Source: Siniperca chuatsi
Lineage: Eukaryota > Chordata > Actinopteri > Centrarchiformes > Sinipercidae
Direction of reading: 5' to 3'
DNA length: 64,000 nt
NCBI RefSeq assembly: GCF_020085105.1
Contig: NC_058057.1
Location: 24,253,082-24,317,081, forward strand
Below are positions 25,982-39,600 of this stretch, piece by piece; within the stretch, counting starts at the first letter, position 1; each line of letters opens with the position of its first letter. The translations under genes were made by a program, and so were the position numbers. The notes under the pieces are model-generated. The model was not told where the DNA came from. It saw only the letters and a list, made by a program, of their open reading frames with translations, and searched no databases.

Positions 25982-28531
25982 TCTACCCACTGGACAACAT
26001 CTGTAAGGTGGGCACTTAAAGGCTCTTGGCCCCCTCCATGGAACTTAAGTTATGGAGGAGTATTCATGCTAATTAAACTACTTTCTTGGCTCTGAAAATG
26101 CTAAGATCCTCAGTGTAAATTTTAGTCCCCTTTCTCCTTCCAGTTTGCTACATACTTTAGCCTAGCCTGGGTTAGATGTGATCTCACTAACAGTTCAGTC
26201 ATCCAAGGCTAGGCTTGGCAACATGCCTGGATCTCCTCACTAATCCGTTCTTGTCATCCCATTACAACCAGTAAGGATGTGACACTGGGCAGGAAGATGG
26301 CAAAAACACAGGGATATGTGGGCACAACAACATCATGGAAAGGTGGTCCTCATTATTGATCCGCTATCCAGACCAGGACTGGAATTATCTTTTTTATTTT
26401 CTCTCTGCCCAACCCTCCCCGTCTCCCTCCATTCTGGACTCCAATGGTCACCAACAGGATCACTTTTTTTTTTACATTTATCCCCCTTTAACTTGTTTTG
26501 GAGTTGTCCTCCAAAAAGAAAACCAACAAGGGTTTTTGGTTAAATAACTCCTGTATGGAATTGGATGCCGCTTGTGACGTGTACACATCATCAGAAGCCA
26601 GCAGCACGATGATGTGAGTGTGGAGGAAATTTTTTTCCCCTCTTCCTCCTCCTTCAGTCTTATTTTAACAAACAATCGCATTCAGTTAAATGTTGCATTA
26701 CCACCCTCTAACGTCCATCCTTTCAAATAAGCTCTTGATGCCAATTGTGGTGATAAGAATATTCTTCTTTCGATGGAGGCGGGAGGACTAACAGTCGATT
26801 AACAGAGCAAAGCTTTCAATTGGGACACATTTCACATGAATGCACAAATGTGAAGGGGGAGGGAGGAGAGCGAACAGAAGAGATGTGACACAGCAGAAGT
26901 GACTGTGGGACTGACATTCACAGATTATGTCTTTTGATGTTAAATGTCTGAGCCAAAACCTGGAGCTGAAGATTTAGAGCATGGATCAGGAGTGGAGTCG
27001 AGGCTTCCCTCCCCAATGTGCATGCATTTTTTTCCCCGGATGCATGCCCCCTACTGTACAGCACTGGAATACAGTACACACCCCAAACCACAAAACGTGA
27101 AAGAACTGCCTACCCTAACCTTACAGACATACAGACTCTGGTTACACACACACTAATATACAAACAAACACTACACTATGTCATCGTGTGCCACCCTCTG
27201 CTAAAATATACAACCCCCAACATAATCTATTGACTGAAATGGACTATGACAGATGCCATATCATGGAAAAGAAACACAGCATTTAAGTATTAACTTGAAA
27301 CAATTTTCAGTTAATTATGTTTTGTCAGATCATTGTGCTCCTTCTTGTGTTGCAGTCACACTATTTGGTAGACCAAAGGCAACAGCTACATGCATCTAGC
27401 CAACCCATGATAACTCTGGTCGAGGCAGAGAGTCTCTGAAAATGCCATTTGCTCTGTAAGCCACAGTTCAGTTTGTCAAAGTTGTTTGTATAATATGCAT
27501 TTAGGTCTATGCACCTTGTGAAGTGGGTCCGCTGCCATTTCATATGGTTATTTTCTTTTTTGTTCCTTTTTTTTTTTGCCTCCGTTCAGGTTGTAAATCT
27601 TTTATTGTACCTCTTTTGTCATCAACTTTAAAGCTACTTGATAATCTATAAACTCAGGTCCAGATTCACTAAGACTGCATTATGAGGGCAATCTTCGGAT
27701 TTCATTGCAACTCAGTTACTTGAGTGCATTTTCAGTTTTCACTGACTTCACATTATGTTTTGTAGATTAGTTTTTGCCCCTTGAAAAGAGCACTGAGCAA
27801 GCAATCAACCCTCTTTACTGCTAATTTCAGGCACTCTTATTTTAATTGGAGGACTTCATTAAGTCTTGCATCTTTTCACGATAAATCTACTTTTCACTGT
27901 TCTGTCTTGAATTTCCAAGATTGCATCTCCCCTGCTCCCTGACTTCATGGTGACAGTGATGTGCCTTGAACAATAATTGCAGCAGTGACTGAACAGACAA
28001 CTCTTGATGCAACATTTGGATGTCACATGTACATGTGTGAGAGTATTATGTTGCTGTTGGTGTCTTGTTTAGTGTGACATCGCCTATAAATATAGTGTGG
28101 GGAAAAAAATCAGATAAACATACAGGTACATGACCATGACTGGTGAAAAGAGGCTTTATTCATTCATTTCTACTCTTTTCTCAATGTACTATTTTTGGTG
28201 ATTAGCATGGCTCTCTCATTTGGTCATTTATTATTGCTTTTCCCCATGCAAACCTTTAGTGAATCTGGATCAGTGTTGTTGTTTCACCTGCACAGAACTG
28301 CATGGTGACCACAGCCACCAGAGGTCTTTTGCGATGATCATAACTTGAAAAGTTAATGCACTTGTTCTAAAACAAGCACACAATTTTGCTTTTTTAAGTC
28401 CCATTTTCTTTTCACTGCACATGTTCACTCAAGGTTTTAGATCACTCTTTTTTTATTTTATTTGACATTTTCCCTTTTAGAGCTTAGTCAAGTTATAAAG
28501 GAGCATTCACCCATCAAAGCAATGTTGTCTA

Positions 28532-28832
28532 CAGCTAACAATAATTTTCTTCATTTATTGCTTTGTCTATATAATGTCAGAAAACAGTGAAAAATGACCA
28601 TCACAGTTCCCCAGAGCTCAAGGTGACGTCTTCAGATGTCTGTTTGTCAAACAAACAGTCCAAAATGCAAAGAGATTTAGTTTACTATCATGTAAGACAG
28701 AGAAGAGCAGCAAATCGTCACATTTGAGAAGCTGGAACCAGAAAATGTTTGGCATTTTTGCTCGATAAGTGACTCAAATGATTAATCAATTAATTTTATG
28801 CCGATTGATTAACTGACTAATCGTTTCAGCTC
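28532..28832. mobile_element. hAT-like non-autonomous element copy
   Basis: Contains CTATATAATGTCAGAAAACAGTGAAAAATG, CAAGGTGACGTCTTCAGATG and GAGAAGCTGGAACCAG in family order, ending AATCGTTTCAGCTCT. It is diverged, with no clear target duplication. Confidence 0.65.
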
Positions 28833-29532
28833 TTGCCAACTTTTACACTGGGACACTAGAGGCCCCTTGTTGAGTTATTGCCCCAGTTTGTGACAGCTGT
28901 TGTCAGGATTTAAGCTGGTGCAGCACTAAATATTGTGGTGACTGATCTGTATATAGGGCTATTAAGAGAGGTGACAGGCTGTGTTAAGAGTCTCTCTCTT
29001 AAGAGAACTTTTTTCCTCAGTTTGAATTCAATTTAATTAGTTTGCTGCTCAAATGCATCATGGCTGTGTTCCATGTAAAGTCAGAAGTCAGCTTTGTGTG
29101 GTCCAGCTCAAAAGGAAACCTGGATTTTTTTTTTCTCTCCCTACTAAATATACTGTTCATCATGCCAACAGTCAATATCATGCAAACTGTATTGTTTACT
29201 ATAGTTTTCATGTACTTACCACACAGGTGCTTTGATAGATTTAACGCATTTATGGAATTTGAGGATTATTAATCTTGTAACATAATTCTGGCGAACATTT
29301 GTGCCAGCATATAGTGTCTGCCATTTTAACATCTCACATACCTTGGGGGTTGAGCCAAATTTCGCCCAAACCTTTCACATTATTAATTCCTTATCAATGT
29401 CTTGTTGACTTGTCTGGAATGCACCATAAATCTGCAAGAGTTTGTGTGTCACATGGACACTGAAACATTCTCATTGTCTACCTAACTACAGTTAAAAACT
29501 GTTAAGCCAAATCTGCCTATCCTGGGGTATTT

Positions 29533-29917
29533 TTAAAGGAATTGTTCACCATTTTTGGGAAATATACTTATTCACCTTCTTTAATGGACTTACTGCTCCT
29601 GGCTAAGAAATAGTATGGCACATAACCCCCTCTGTAAAAACCACAGCTTGTTTTTTTGATTTTGTACAGATTAAACAAACGAGATATAACATAACATAAC
29701 ATAACTAAACATAGTTGGATTTTGTTACCTTCAGACAGAGCCAGGATAGCTGAATCCCCCTGTTTCCAGTCTGTGCTAAGCTAAGTTAACCATCTGCTGG
29801 ATGTGAAGCTTCATACTTACTGTACAGACATGAGAGTGATATCGATCTTCTTATCTCAACTCTCAGCAAGAAAGCAAAAAAAGCATATTTCCCAAATTGT
29901 TTGAACTATTCCTTTAA
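29533..29917. mobile_element. TTAA-flanked non-autonomous element (piggyBac-like)
   Basis: TTAA at 29533-29536 and at 29914-29917. The inverted ends are AAGGAATTGTTCACCATTTTTGGGAAATA and TATTTCCCAAATTGTTTGAACTATTCCTT. Internal words (GAGCCAGGATAGCTGAATCC, GCTAAGCTAAG, ATGAGAGTGATATCGATCTT) are typical of a very common percomorph element. It has no ORF. Confidence 0.75.
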
Positions 29918-31407
29918 ATCATCTTATTTAGATATAACAAAACTTTTAAGTTTTTTTAAAAATGCTTGGTAAAACAAACCTTTAAGACTGTTTACTTTAG
30001 TCATTTGGATGTCAATAGATTGATGTGCTGTGGAGAATTATTGTCTAGTGCGGAGTACTGTTGCTTGTAGGTGAATTTTTGTAATTTTTACACGAAATGT
30101 TCTCCCTTTCTGGTGGCAGGGTGAAATTTAAAGGGTATTCCTTTGATTTTCTCCCATAATTAATAAAGGCCATAGTGTGTCTGTGTCAAGCTGAGTCTTA
30201 AAATTCACTGTTGAAAAGTAGCGACACAACACTACAGTTAAACTTATCTGTCAGCTGCTAAAACTCCTCAATATTGCCTGGTGAACTGCAATAAACTAAT
30301 GTAGACCTACACCACATGTAGGACCAGCAACCAAGCTCTTTATTTCATTTTGTGAATTACAAACTGTTCATAAACCAGCTCTGATAAATATCTCCATCTC
30401 TCTATTTTGGCTCTGTCTTTGATGGATTACATAAGAGCTTGTATTTCTCAGAGAAACTCTGAGGAAAATTTGACGGTCATCATTTCATCTCGAGTTTTTA
30501 ACCAAATCAAAAGCCAAAACCTGTAATTTTTAAGTCTCCCATGACATTTCAGGAATAATTATTTTTTGTCTGTCTTCAGATCTTATCAAATCAAATAAGT
30601 GTAAAAGCGATGAGGCCATGGAGCACTGAATGGAGACATTATTTATTATTTTTGTAATTATTGTAAATAACTCATTAAACAGAAAAATAACTGACAAAAT
30701 TCCTTATTGTTAATGGACATGTTTTATGAATTAAAGTCTGTTTTAACAGTGTACATACATTTTTAATTTTTTTTATTTGTCACATAGAAATACCATAATT
30801 TAAATTTAGCATTACTAAAAGAGGTTCTGGTTGGGGTCAACTTGTTGGTCAACTTGGGTGTTAAATGATGAGCTTAGACTCTAAAGTTATTTGTGTGTCT
30901 TCTTTAAAATACTGGCTTGAATGCTCCATGCTAACCTGTTAGCATACACTGTTTAGCAATACATACTCCATGCTAATGTATGCTAAAAACAGTTAGCATG
31001 GAACTAACGTTCTTCCAAGGACAGATGGATGATTTTGTATCTATGTTCTCATTACTCAGTTGACCTGTGGGACAATCTGCCAAAATTGCTGTATTTCTCT
31101 TATGAATGACGATTGAATGTAGAGTAGAATAACACGACAAAGACATTTTATCAATGTAGATGAAGTTTGGTTTTTTTTGGGGGGGGGGGTCGTTAATCAC
31201 TGTTGTGGTTCCATGTGGACGATCTGTAAATAATGAGTTATGAAATTCAACCAAATAAAAAAGGGGGATTTTATAACTTCCTGTCTGTGAGTTTGTCTTG
31301 TATTAGCACTTGAGTGTAAAGTTTTGTCAAACTGTATATGTGTGTGTGTGTATGTATAATTTATTATTATTGTTTTATAGCATTTTTATTGCATTTACTT
31401 TCAAAGA

Positions 31408-32341
31408 TTAAAGGATAACTTTGGTGTTATTTTCATTGTCAACAAATCCCATGAAAAGGACAAAACTAGCAATGTGCACTCAGCCCATAAAAGAAGTGGA
31501 TGTAGTCACCGTGACGTCACCCATTGGTTTGTGGACTACTGTTTTGAAGCCTCGAGATTGGCATTTTAGCCGTCGCCATCTTGTTTTTTGCAACCAGTGA
31601 CCGGAAGTGACCATATTTGGATGAGGGGGTGGAGCTGGGGAGCATAGCAAACACTAAGTTATCAGCTAACGCTAGCGCTAGCTAGGTTAGCAAGGTGCAT
31701 CCGTAATTCACATTAATTGGGATGCTAATTTTGGCTAGCGAAAAACTGGCTCACAACTAAATGTACTTACTCACTCCTAGAGTGTCTTTTAGTACAACCG
31801 GATGCTGAACAAGACATTTTTAGGCGACCAAAATGTTACAATTAACTTTCACGAACTGAAAACACACTGTGGGTCAAAGTTCTTAGACGAAAACACCGAC
31901 AGCACCCAAAAACAAGTTCACGGCTAGTTAAATGTACACAGTGCCTTGGATATGCATCGCCTCTATCCTGATTGACATGTTGCCATGGTAGCTACTTGTC
32001 AATCACAAGGTAGCCCCGCCTTAAAGCATACCATGCTTTATTGTCTATTTTACTCTAAATGGGACCATAATTTACAAAATGAACATCATGCTGTATTGAA
32101 GAAGACTTGAAACTAGTGATTGTGACCATAAACTCATTAGAAAACCATTTACTGAGGTAATAAATCAAGTAGGGTCATTTTCTCATAGACTTCTATACAA
32201 TCAGACTTCTTTTTGCAACCAGTGGAGTTAGAAAGAATGCAGGTTTAAGGCACTTCCTCACTGGCTTCAGTTTTCAGGCCCGGAGGTTGCCGCTTGACTC
32301 TGCTGCAAGCCCATTGGTTCCTACTGAAGATATACAGTGTA

Positions 32342-32373
<32 letters not shown>

Positions 32374-32731
32374 TCTTTTTTTTAATATATTTTTTTAAAG
32401 GCTCTGTAATTTCACATAACAGCCGTGGATTAATACACATTTGGGGCTCTACTGAGTATTTCCTACAGCGGGAAGGTGTGAGTCAAAATAATCTGCAGTG
32501 TGTCTGTTCATGATAATGAAGGAACATGTCACCCAGTACAACAGTGTGGCTCACTGATGTGTTTTTAATAGTTTTTGGACCACAATGGAGCTCTATGGCA
32601 CAGAGGAAGAAGATATATCAGCTTTGAATACACACACACACAGTACTTGTTAATAGGATCATGTCATTGTTAGTTTTGGTCTTTCCATGGGATTTGTTGA
32701 CAATAAGAAACATATAGAACAACACCTTTAA
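31408..32731. mobile_element. Composite TTAA-flanked element with a nested second element
   Basis: TTAA at 31408-31411 and 32728-32731. The ends are inverted copies around TTGTCAACAAATCCCATG (left) and CATGGGATTTGTTGACAA (right). Inside, from about 31490 to 32330, lies a different repeat beginning near AAAGAAGTGGATGTAGTCACCGTG and ending near TGCAAGCCCATTGGTTCCTACTG. A (TA)n run (32342-32366) marks the inner border. Confidence 0.65.
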
Positions 32732-35200
32732 GCTGAATAGCCATACAGAACAACCGCTTTTTAAGTCTTTGTGGCACTGATGCACAATGATGACCCGAAA
32801 CCATGAAAAGAAGCTGATAGTAGAGAGGCACGAATAGCCGTGTGTTGGTATGTTTAGCTTACTCTGCAGCAGCCCTCTGCTCCCAAGCCTATAAATAGTC
32901 TAGTAATCCCATTAATAGCTTAGTATACTTAGCCAACTCCATTTTGTTATTAGCAAATACCTCGTGTGTTTGGTCGCTAGGAACTGACCTCATTGCTATC
33001 TGCTCGCTTCACAGGAAGCTGACAAAGGTCAGAGGGCAGGGACAGTAGGAGAAAGTGTCTCTGGGTGATATTGTGGAGGTGATTAGGGTGAGACTAATGT
33101 TTTAATTAAAATGTAATCTTGTTGAGTCTGATTAGTATGGATATAATTCACTTTCATTACATATTTACTGTGTAATTCATCAATGTTTTACAACACTATT
33201 TGTCTAGGTTGACCTCAGTCTGACTTTTTAACACTAGTGAGATGTTTTGGCAAGATTACATTTCATTACTTCCATTTATTTCTGCCCTGAATCCCTGAAA
33301 AATTGCATTAGCCAATTAATCCATTCATTCATTAGCTCTGTCATCGAGGTTATGTATTTGGTTCCATCGTTTGTTTGTCCGTTTCTGAGCAAGAACAGAA
33401 TTTAAGGAAATTTGGTGGAGAGTTGAAAGTTAGGCCACAAGTCAAAAAAATTGGTTTTTACTGTTGCTCCAGAAGTTTTAGGATTAAGATTTTTGCAAGA
33501 TAAGGCACTTATACTATCTTCTCAAGAACTACTACACTTATTTGAATGAAAACAAATTGGCACATATATCCCATGATTGTCTTCTCTGTGTGTATTTTGA
33601 AAACGATCCAAATTCAGATTGGCACTTTTCTGTTATTTTTCTATTATTAAAAAAATTCAATTGTTTAAACTCATTTAGAGGATTGTGCAGCCTTGTTACA
33701 GGTAAGTGTGCTTTGTAGGTCATTCAGTCATGACATCTAGTGATCAGGGTCATAGCCACTAGCCATTAGTCCACATTCCTCCAATGCGACCAAACTCTCC
33801 TAATAATAAAATATTTGACTTTTACAATTTTTATTGTAAATTTATTATTAGATTTTTGTTTATCATTTATCAATTTAACCACTGAAGTTTAAGTTTTATT
33901 CTTGCTAAAGATGATCTGTGCTGTTTCAAAGCATTTTCAGTCACATGTAGAGGTAGTGACAGCAAGTCATTTACATAGTAAACCTTAAAGAATTCACTGT
34001 GTGTAGTTTGCAATTGTAAAAACAAAAAAATCCTTCTCAGGTCATTTAAAATCCCCAAATTGACACCAAAAATACTGACCACATGACCTCAGTGGTAGCT
34101 ACGGGCCTATTAGTGATGATTTTTAATTGCAGGTCTATGCTTTGAAATACCAGTTTCAACACTGATTTCATAGACATTCAGTAAATACAATCTTCCTCCT
34201 AATCCCATGCAATAAATAAAATGCCTGGAGAGGAAAACAGTAGATGATAAATGTTCTCTGTAGGATGTTGAATTGTAGTTGAATGTTTCTTCAGAGCTGT
34301 GTTTGTTTTGAGACCACCAGCTTGGCCGGCATTTCCATTCAGCTTAAGCCTATATTAGGATCTAGTTACCAACAGGCTCTGTTTTATTTTCATACTGCTT
34401 CTTCTGGCTTGATGACTCAATCGAACACACTTCATGTTTTATATTTAGCATGTACTAAATATTAATAAAGAGACGTATAGATGTCCAATCTCTATTAAGT
34501 TTTAATATCTTTTGTCCTTTTGTAAGGTTGTTTCACCACAAGTCGTTCAGGGATCACCAACATGACATTAGCAATATTCTTGAGCCAGTGCTCTGATTGA
34601 CTGGCTGTATTACTGATACCACTCCCTCCGTTGACAGTTAGGAAAGTTGTTAAACAAGACAAGACCTGATTTCAATTTAATGTTTACTTGACAGGAACAG
34701 ATACAGTATATATATATATAGAGAATTGCATAACAATTATCCAATACCATGTATCACAGCTTTTATAGCTACTGCTAATTTCCAATGGCTGTCCCTAGAA
34801 GGGCCTTTTTAAATACATAAAACGTGATTTAGAACTAGATACTTTAAGAGTCAGGTTGCATTAGGAGGAAACACACTGTTACTGTACTGTAGGTTTCTGA
34901 GACCACAGAATATTGTTTATTTGTCTAATGTCACAGATTAGTCAGCTTATTTATTTATTTAACTTTAAAAAAAAAAGTCATGTTTTTCTGTCTGATAAGC
35001 ACAAAAATTTGTGGAAAATATGGACTTTTTGGGGGGGGTTACATTAGAAAGTGAAGCTGTTACTCTAACTGTAACCAAAGTACTTTAACCTTTAAGTAAT
35101 TCAATATTTTGGTACTGATAATATGAAATTTCAAAGTTAGTAATTAAATACAGTACCGTCATTATTTTTGCTGTGTGTGAAAAACATGCAATGTTTTACT
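32732..35200. other. Intergenic, nothing coding recognised
   Basis: AT-rich DNA between the composite element and the tandem duplication upstream of trim54. Short open frames on both strands lack codon-level or motif support. Confidence 0.5.
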
Positions 35201-35210
35201 TTTATGGTAA

Positions 35211-36085
35211 AACACATTAGCTTAAGTTCAGTTATGAATAAGCAAGATATTTGTTTTCTTTATTGTTTCTTGGTTGTTAATAAGCCAGAAGACTAATTTA
35301 ACAAACAAACCAATGTTCATGGAAATAAGCAAATACTAGCAGTTAACCCTATAGTTTCAAGTTACATTAGTCAAAATGTTGGCTAAATGAATGCTAACAG
35401 GAGAGTGATTGTTGTTTGTTGACCAGAGTTAGGCTACTATAGCTAGCTAACAATGCAACACTATCTGAATGCGAAGTCAATCAGATCAATTTTTCTTCAA
35501 AAAAAAAAAAAAAACTCTACAGAAACTGTGTACTAAACATTGTTGGGACAACCAGTAAAGTCCATCAGTAGAACACAGCCCATTGAACTGAATATTAATC
35601 AGATTGTTTTGTAACGTTATGTGACTTTGAATACATTTGTCATATATCATAGATTTCAACCATATTACCCAACCCTAATTTACACTTATTGCTTTCATAA
35701 TATAATTAAATTATAAATGAAGTCATCACTCTTTGTTGTGTTTGATACTAAATCTTTCTTTGAGAACATTGTCTGTATAAATTTTACTCAGTGCTAACAC
35801 ACATTAGCTTAAGCTCAGTTTACCTAAAAAAAACAAGTGATTTTTAAGTTTGTTTGCTTGGAAACAAGCCAGCAAACTAATTTAGCAAATCAACCAATAT
35901 TAATAGAGATAAGCAAATACTAGCAGCTATATAGTTTTGACTTTGACTAATCAGAAAGGCTAAAGGAGATGGTGAGAAGATAGCTAAGTTTTAGCTAGCT
36001 AAACAATGCAAAACCAATAAGTTGTATCAGTTTTTCATCAAAATCTCCCTGTGTAGTGAATCATGTTGTGACAAACAAAAGTCTT
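35211..36085. repeat. Diverged direct tandem duplication (about 590-bp period)
   Basis: The block at about 35211-35500 recurs at about 35797-36085 in the same orientation. Shared words in order: ACACATTAGCTTAAG, TCAGTT, AAGCCAG, ACTAATTTA, AATAAGCAAATACTAGCAG/GATAAGCAAATACTAGCAG, TATAGTTT, and TAGCTAGCTAA followed by CAATGCAA. Neither copy codes for anything I recognise. It ends about 600 bases upstream of the trim54 start codon. Confidence 0.65.
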
Positions 36086-36229
36086 TGAAAAATGGAGCTA
36101 ACTGTTTATGTTGAAGTGCTAATGACCTCAAACATGGTGGCTAGAGGTTATGTCACCAAGACGATTCCCTCTTTAAGTATCAGACTTCACGAAAACATTA
36201 CCATTTGAACCCTGATACTGACCACTGTT

Positions 36230-36670
36230 GTGATCCTCTTGCCACGCCCGGACTTTCCAGTGACCCGGCTGGGGAACGCAGTTTAGTCAGTAACCCAAGC
36301 CAGAACAAACTGAGGAGCTAAAAATATTAACAGTCAACAGTCCGGCTGCTGTGGGACTGAGACGGGGGGCATGGGAGGGTCTTTACATAGGGGTTAGAAA
36401 GGCTGGCAGGGGGGTAAAGGGGAGATGGACAGCTGCGGAAAGAGACGCTGCAAGAGCTAGAACATAAGACGGAGAGAAAATACGACTAAAAACACCAGCA
36501 ACACCAACATCTTTTGAGGGCAGAATGCTGAAAAAGGTCAAGACTTATGAATACAGACCTGTATGGATATTGAGTTCAAGGAGAACGTGCTAGAATATCC
36601 CCCCACCTTGTGTTTCTCTGCTTGTTATCCTCTTCTATCTTTGACATTTTTCTCACCGCCCCTGGAGGCG
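36230..36670 (+). promoter_or_regulatory. trim54: trim54 promoter and 5' UTR region
   Basis: GC-richer sequence upstream of the start codon. A near-consensus MEF2 site, CTAAAAATAT (36318-36327), and an E-box, CAGCTG (36430-36435), are visible. Both would fit a striated-muscle gene (family knowledge). No clear TATA box is seen. An in-frame ATG at 36563 lies upstream of the chosen start; see findings. Confidence 0.4.
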
Positions 36671-39600
36671 ATGAACTTTGCTCTCGGCTTCAAGCCTCCA
36701 TCAGCAGGCAGTTCTGGGCCCGGCGCTGGCAGAGGAGCCACCATGGAGAACCTGGAGAAGCAGCTGATCTGCCCGGTCTGCCTGGAATTGTTCTCCAAAC
36801 CCGTGGTCATCTTGCCCTGCCAGCACAACCTCTGCCGCAAGTGTGCCAATGACATCTTCCAGGTGAGATTGTGTCTGCCTTACAGGGTAACAGCATTGTT
36901 AATTTGATCATTTTCATTCCAACAAATTTCAAGCACCCATCATTATTTTAAAATGAGGTGGTATTTCAGTAAATTTCAAATGAACAGAATAGTCCACCAA
37001 ATATCTATCTTTTGGGTATCAAGCACTCACCCCTGAAAATTTGGTAGCTTGCTCCATAACTTGTAGTTAGCTTGGGAATCAAAGCTAAATACAAGTTACA
37101 GTGGATTTCAACAGGAACCTAGGTTCACAGCAAAAAAAAAAAAAGATCAAAATGTCTCTCTAAACTCCTCAAACCACTCCTGCAACATAATCTATTTCCA
37201 TGCTCTCCATCCATATGCTCAGTGTGTTCCAAAAATGACTAAAAACACACCATAACAAATACGATGGACCGAATTTGTTTTGTGTATTTGTATGTTTTTC
37301 TTGTAGGATGTGAACATGTACAGGCTGTGAAAACAAATTTCCCTCCTGGGACAATAAAGACTATCTATTTAGCTTCAGTTCATCACTAAGGAGATTGCAT
37401 TTTTACATTTGTCGCCGCAGCTAATGTAAGCAAATGTAGCTGCATGTGAATTGTAGTGATACAGCATTTTTATCACATATTTGTTGGTTTTCAGCATCAG
37501 CACATTCACACCCACCAAAGAGAAGCAACCAAATCTCAAAGGATTTTGCAAAATGTCACGTTAGGCTGGGATAAGACTACACAAAATCAGCTATCAGCAA
37601 CTATAAACATGGCGAAAGAGTAATGATGTTGGGGCTGTCCCTGACACCTCCAATGTGCGTCACGTAAATTGTGAAAAGAGACAACCTATGAATAATCCAG
37701 GTCCAACACGTGGTCTGCCATGTTTCTCGGCATGTCAAAGAAAGAATTCATGACTCTGCGATCATCTAAATTGACAGTGACCATCTCAAAAGACAAAAAT
37801 TCTGTGTACTGTAGTCTGATCTCGCCATTAAATATTGTTCAACCACAAAAACATTGTGATCCTCAGCTTAGCCAAATGAAATCCATCCCTATGGGAACCT
37901 CCATTGGCATTTGGAATAGTAAAGAAGATGGTGGTAGTTTGTCTCTTTCTACGGAGCAGTCATTGGACCATTTTTTGTTTTTCTGCAAGCGTGCAAATCA
38001 GAGCGTAAAAGGTGCTTCCTTTGACCTTTTGATCATTCCCTCTTTTTCTTTTGACAGCATTAGCTCTCAAACCTGAATAGATCCAAGTTATACTTTTTAT
38101 TTCCCTCTTCTCTTTATCCAGTCAATTAACCCTCTGTGGCAATCCCGTGGCCCATCCAGCATGGCTGCCAGTGGCACCCGGTTTCGCTGTCCGTCGTGCC
38201 GCCATGAGGTGGTGCTGGACCGCCATGGAGTCTACGGTCTGCAGAGGAACCTGCTGGTGGAGAACATCTTAGACCTTTACAAACAGCAGGAGTCCTCCAG
38301 GTAAGTTAGTGTCTGTGCATGTGTGTGTGTGTGTGTGCAGGAGGGAGTAAGGTATGGGGTAAGAAATCAATACTAAGAAAAAAGGGTTAACACTTTACTT
38401 TGATTAACTCCCCCCCATTTGTAAGCACTATATAAACATTTAATACATGGTTTATAACAGACTATAATGTAGTTGTAAGCAGACATTTTAAAGTGTTTAT
38501 TAAACAGTATTTGTCAACAATTAGCAAAACCATAAGATGAAAAAATATATTGCATCTGATTATTGACATTTTTTATTTAATCATCATTTTAAAATACTCT
38601 AGATTCAAATATCTAAAAAAAGATTTTTTCTTCCTCCCAGTTGTTGTCAGTATTTATGTCACATCTTCCGAAGAGGTTTAGCAAGAAAGTCTTTAAATAG
38701 AATCTGAAGTAAGACTGCATGTTATTGTAATGATGAATGACTACCAATAGAGAGCAGTATTGTATTCCATTACTGCCGGTCTTCAGGTTTCTGACTACAG
38801 TCTTTCTTTGACAGTAATACAGAGTTGATCTATCCATAATGTATGGAGTTTTGCTCGTTTCATTGCAGACAAAGTTTAACATTTTGAGGCTGATAAAAAA
38901 TTCCCAGTAGTCATTACTTTATAGTAAGTAGTGACAAACTGATACTTGATAAAAAATGATGTATATAGTAGTTTTGAAGGGAGAAAACAGCATTAATTGA
39001 CTTTTTTAAATTCATTGTTGTTTGCTTTTAAATGATAACACACTAGGGTTATTTTCTCCTCAGTTTTTCCTCATTTTTCTTCACAGGTTTTTATTTATGT
39101 AAAAAATAGAAATTTAAAAGACCCAAAAAACTAAAGCTACAACAAATGTAGCTCTGCATCATTAAGCGTGTTGCCACTTATGCAGTGAATTTTGTTGCTA
39201 TAAATAGATGAAGAGGTCAAACTGAGCACCAGTCACACAATACCACAGTTCAACACCACAGTGAAATATTTTTAGCCAGTTTTGAAACATGTGCACCCTC
39301 TTGATTTTGTGTATTACCCCTCTTGTGATGAATACCATTTTTTATATTTGCATTTTGATGCACTGGTTGTTGACTGCAAGTTATAGACATGATGTGTGTG
39401 CATGGAAAACACACTAGAAAGGTGAATGTCAAAGAAACTCAAGAAGAAAAATATAGAAAATATAGAATGAACAAGTTGATACAAATCAAGTGGTAAAGGT
39501 GTAGTGATAACATGACAGATAACGACTGATGCTTTCACTGTGGTCAGAGGCAGGGACACTTTGACAGAACTGGGAAAACGTGTAGAAAAATGTGACATCT

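Larger units (their letters stand above)
25982..31290 (+). other. Region downstream of dnajc5g; possible long 3' UTR with repeats
   Basis: No coding exon is recognised on either strand. AATAAA at 31254-31259 followed by the GT-rich TGTCTGTGAGTTTGTCTTGT is a credible distal poly(A) site, so a long 3' UTR is possible but unproven. The stretch includes the hAT-like copy at 28532-28832, the TTAA element at 29533-29917 and a palindromic GCTAAC/GTTAGC cluster near 30925-31005. Confidence 0.35.

Noticed and set aside
37720..38076. Plus-strand open frame of 118 codons in trim54 intron 1
   Set aside because: No splice-site consistency with the gene, no recognised domain, and ordinary AT-rich composition.
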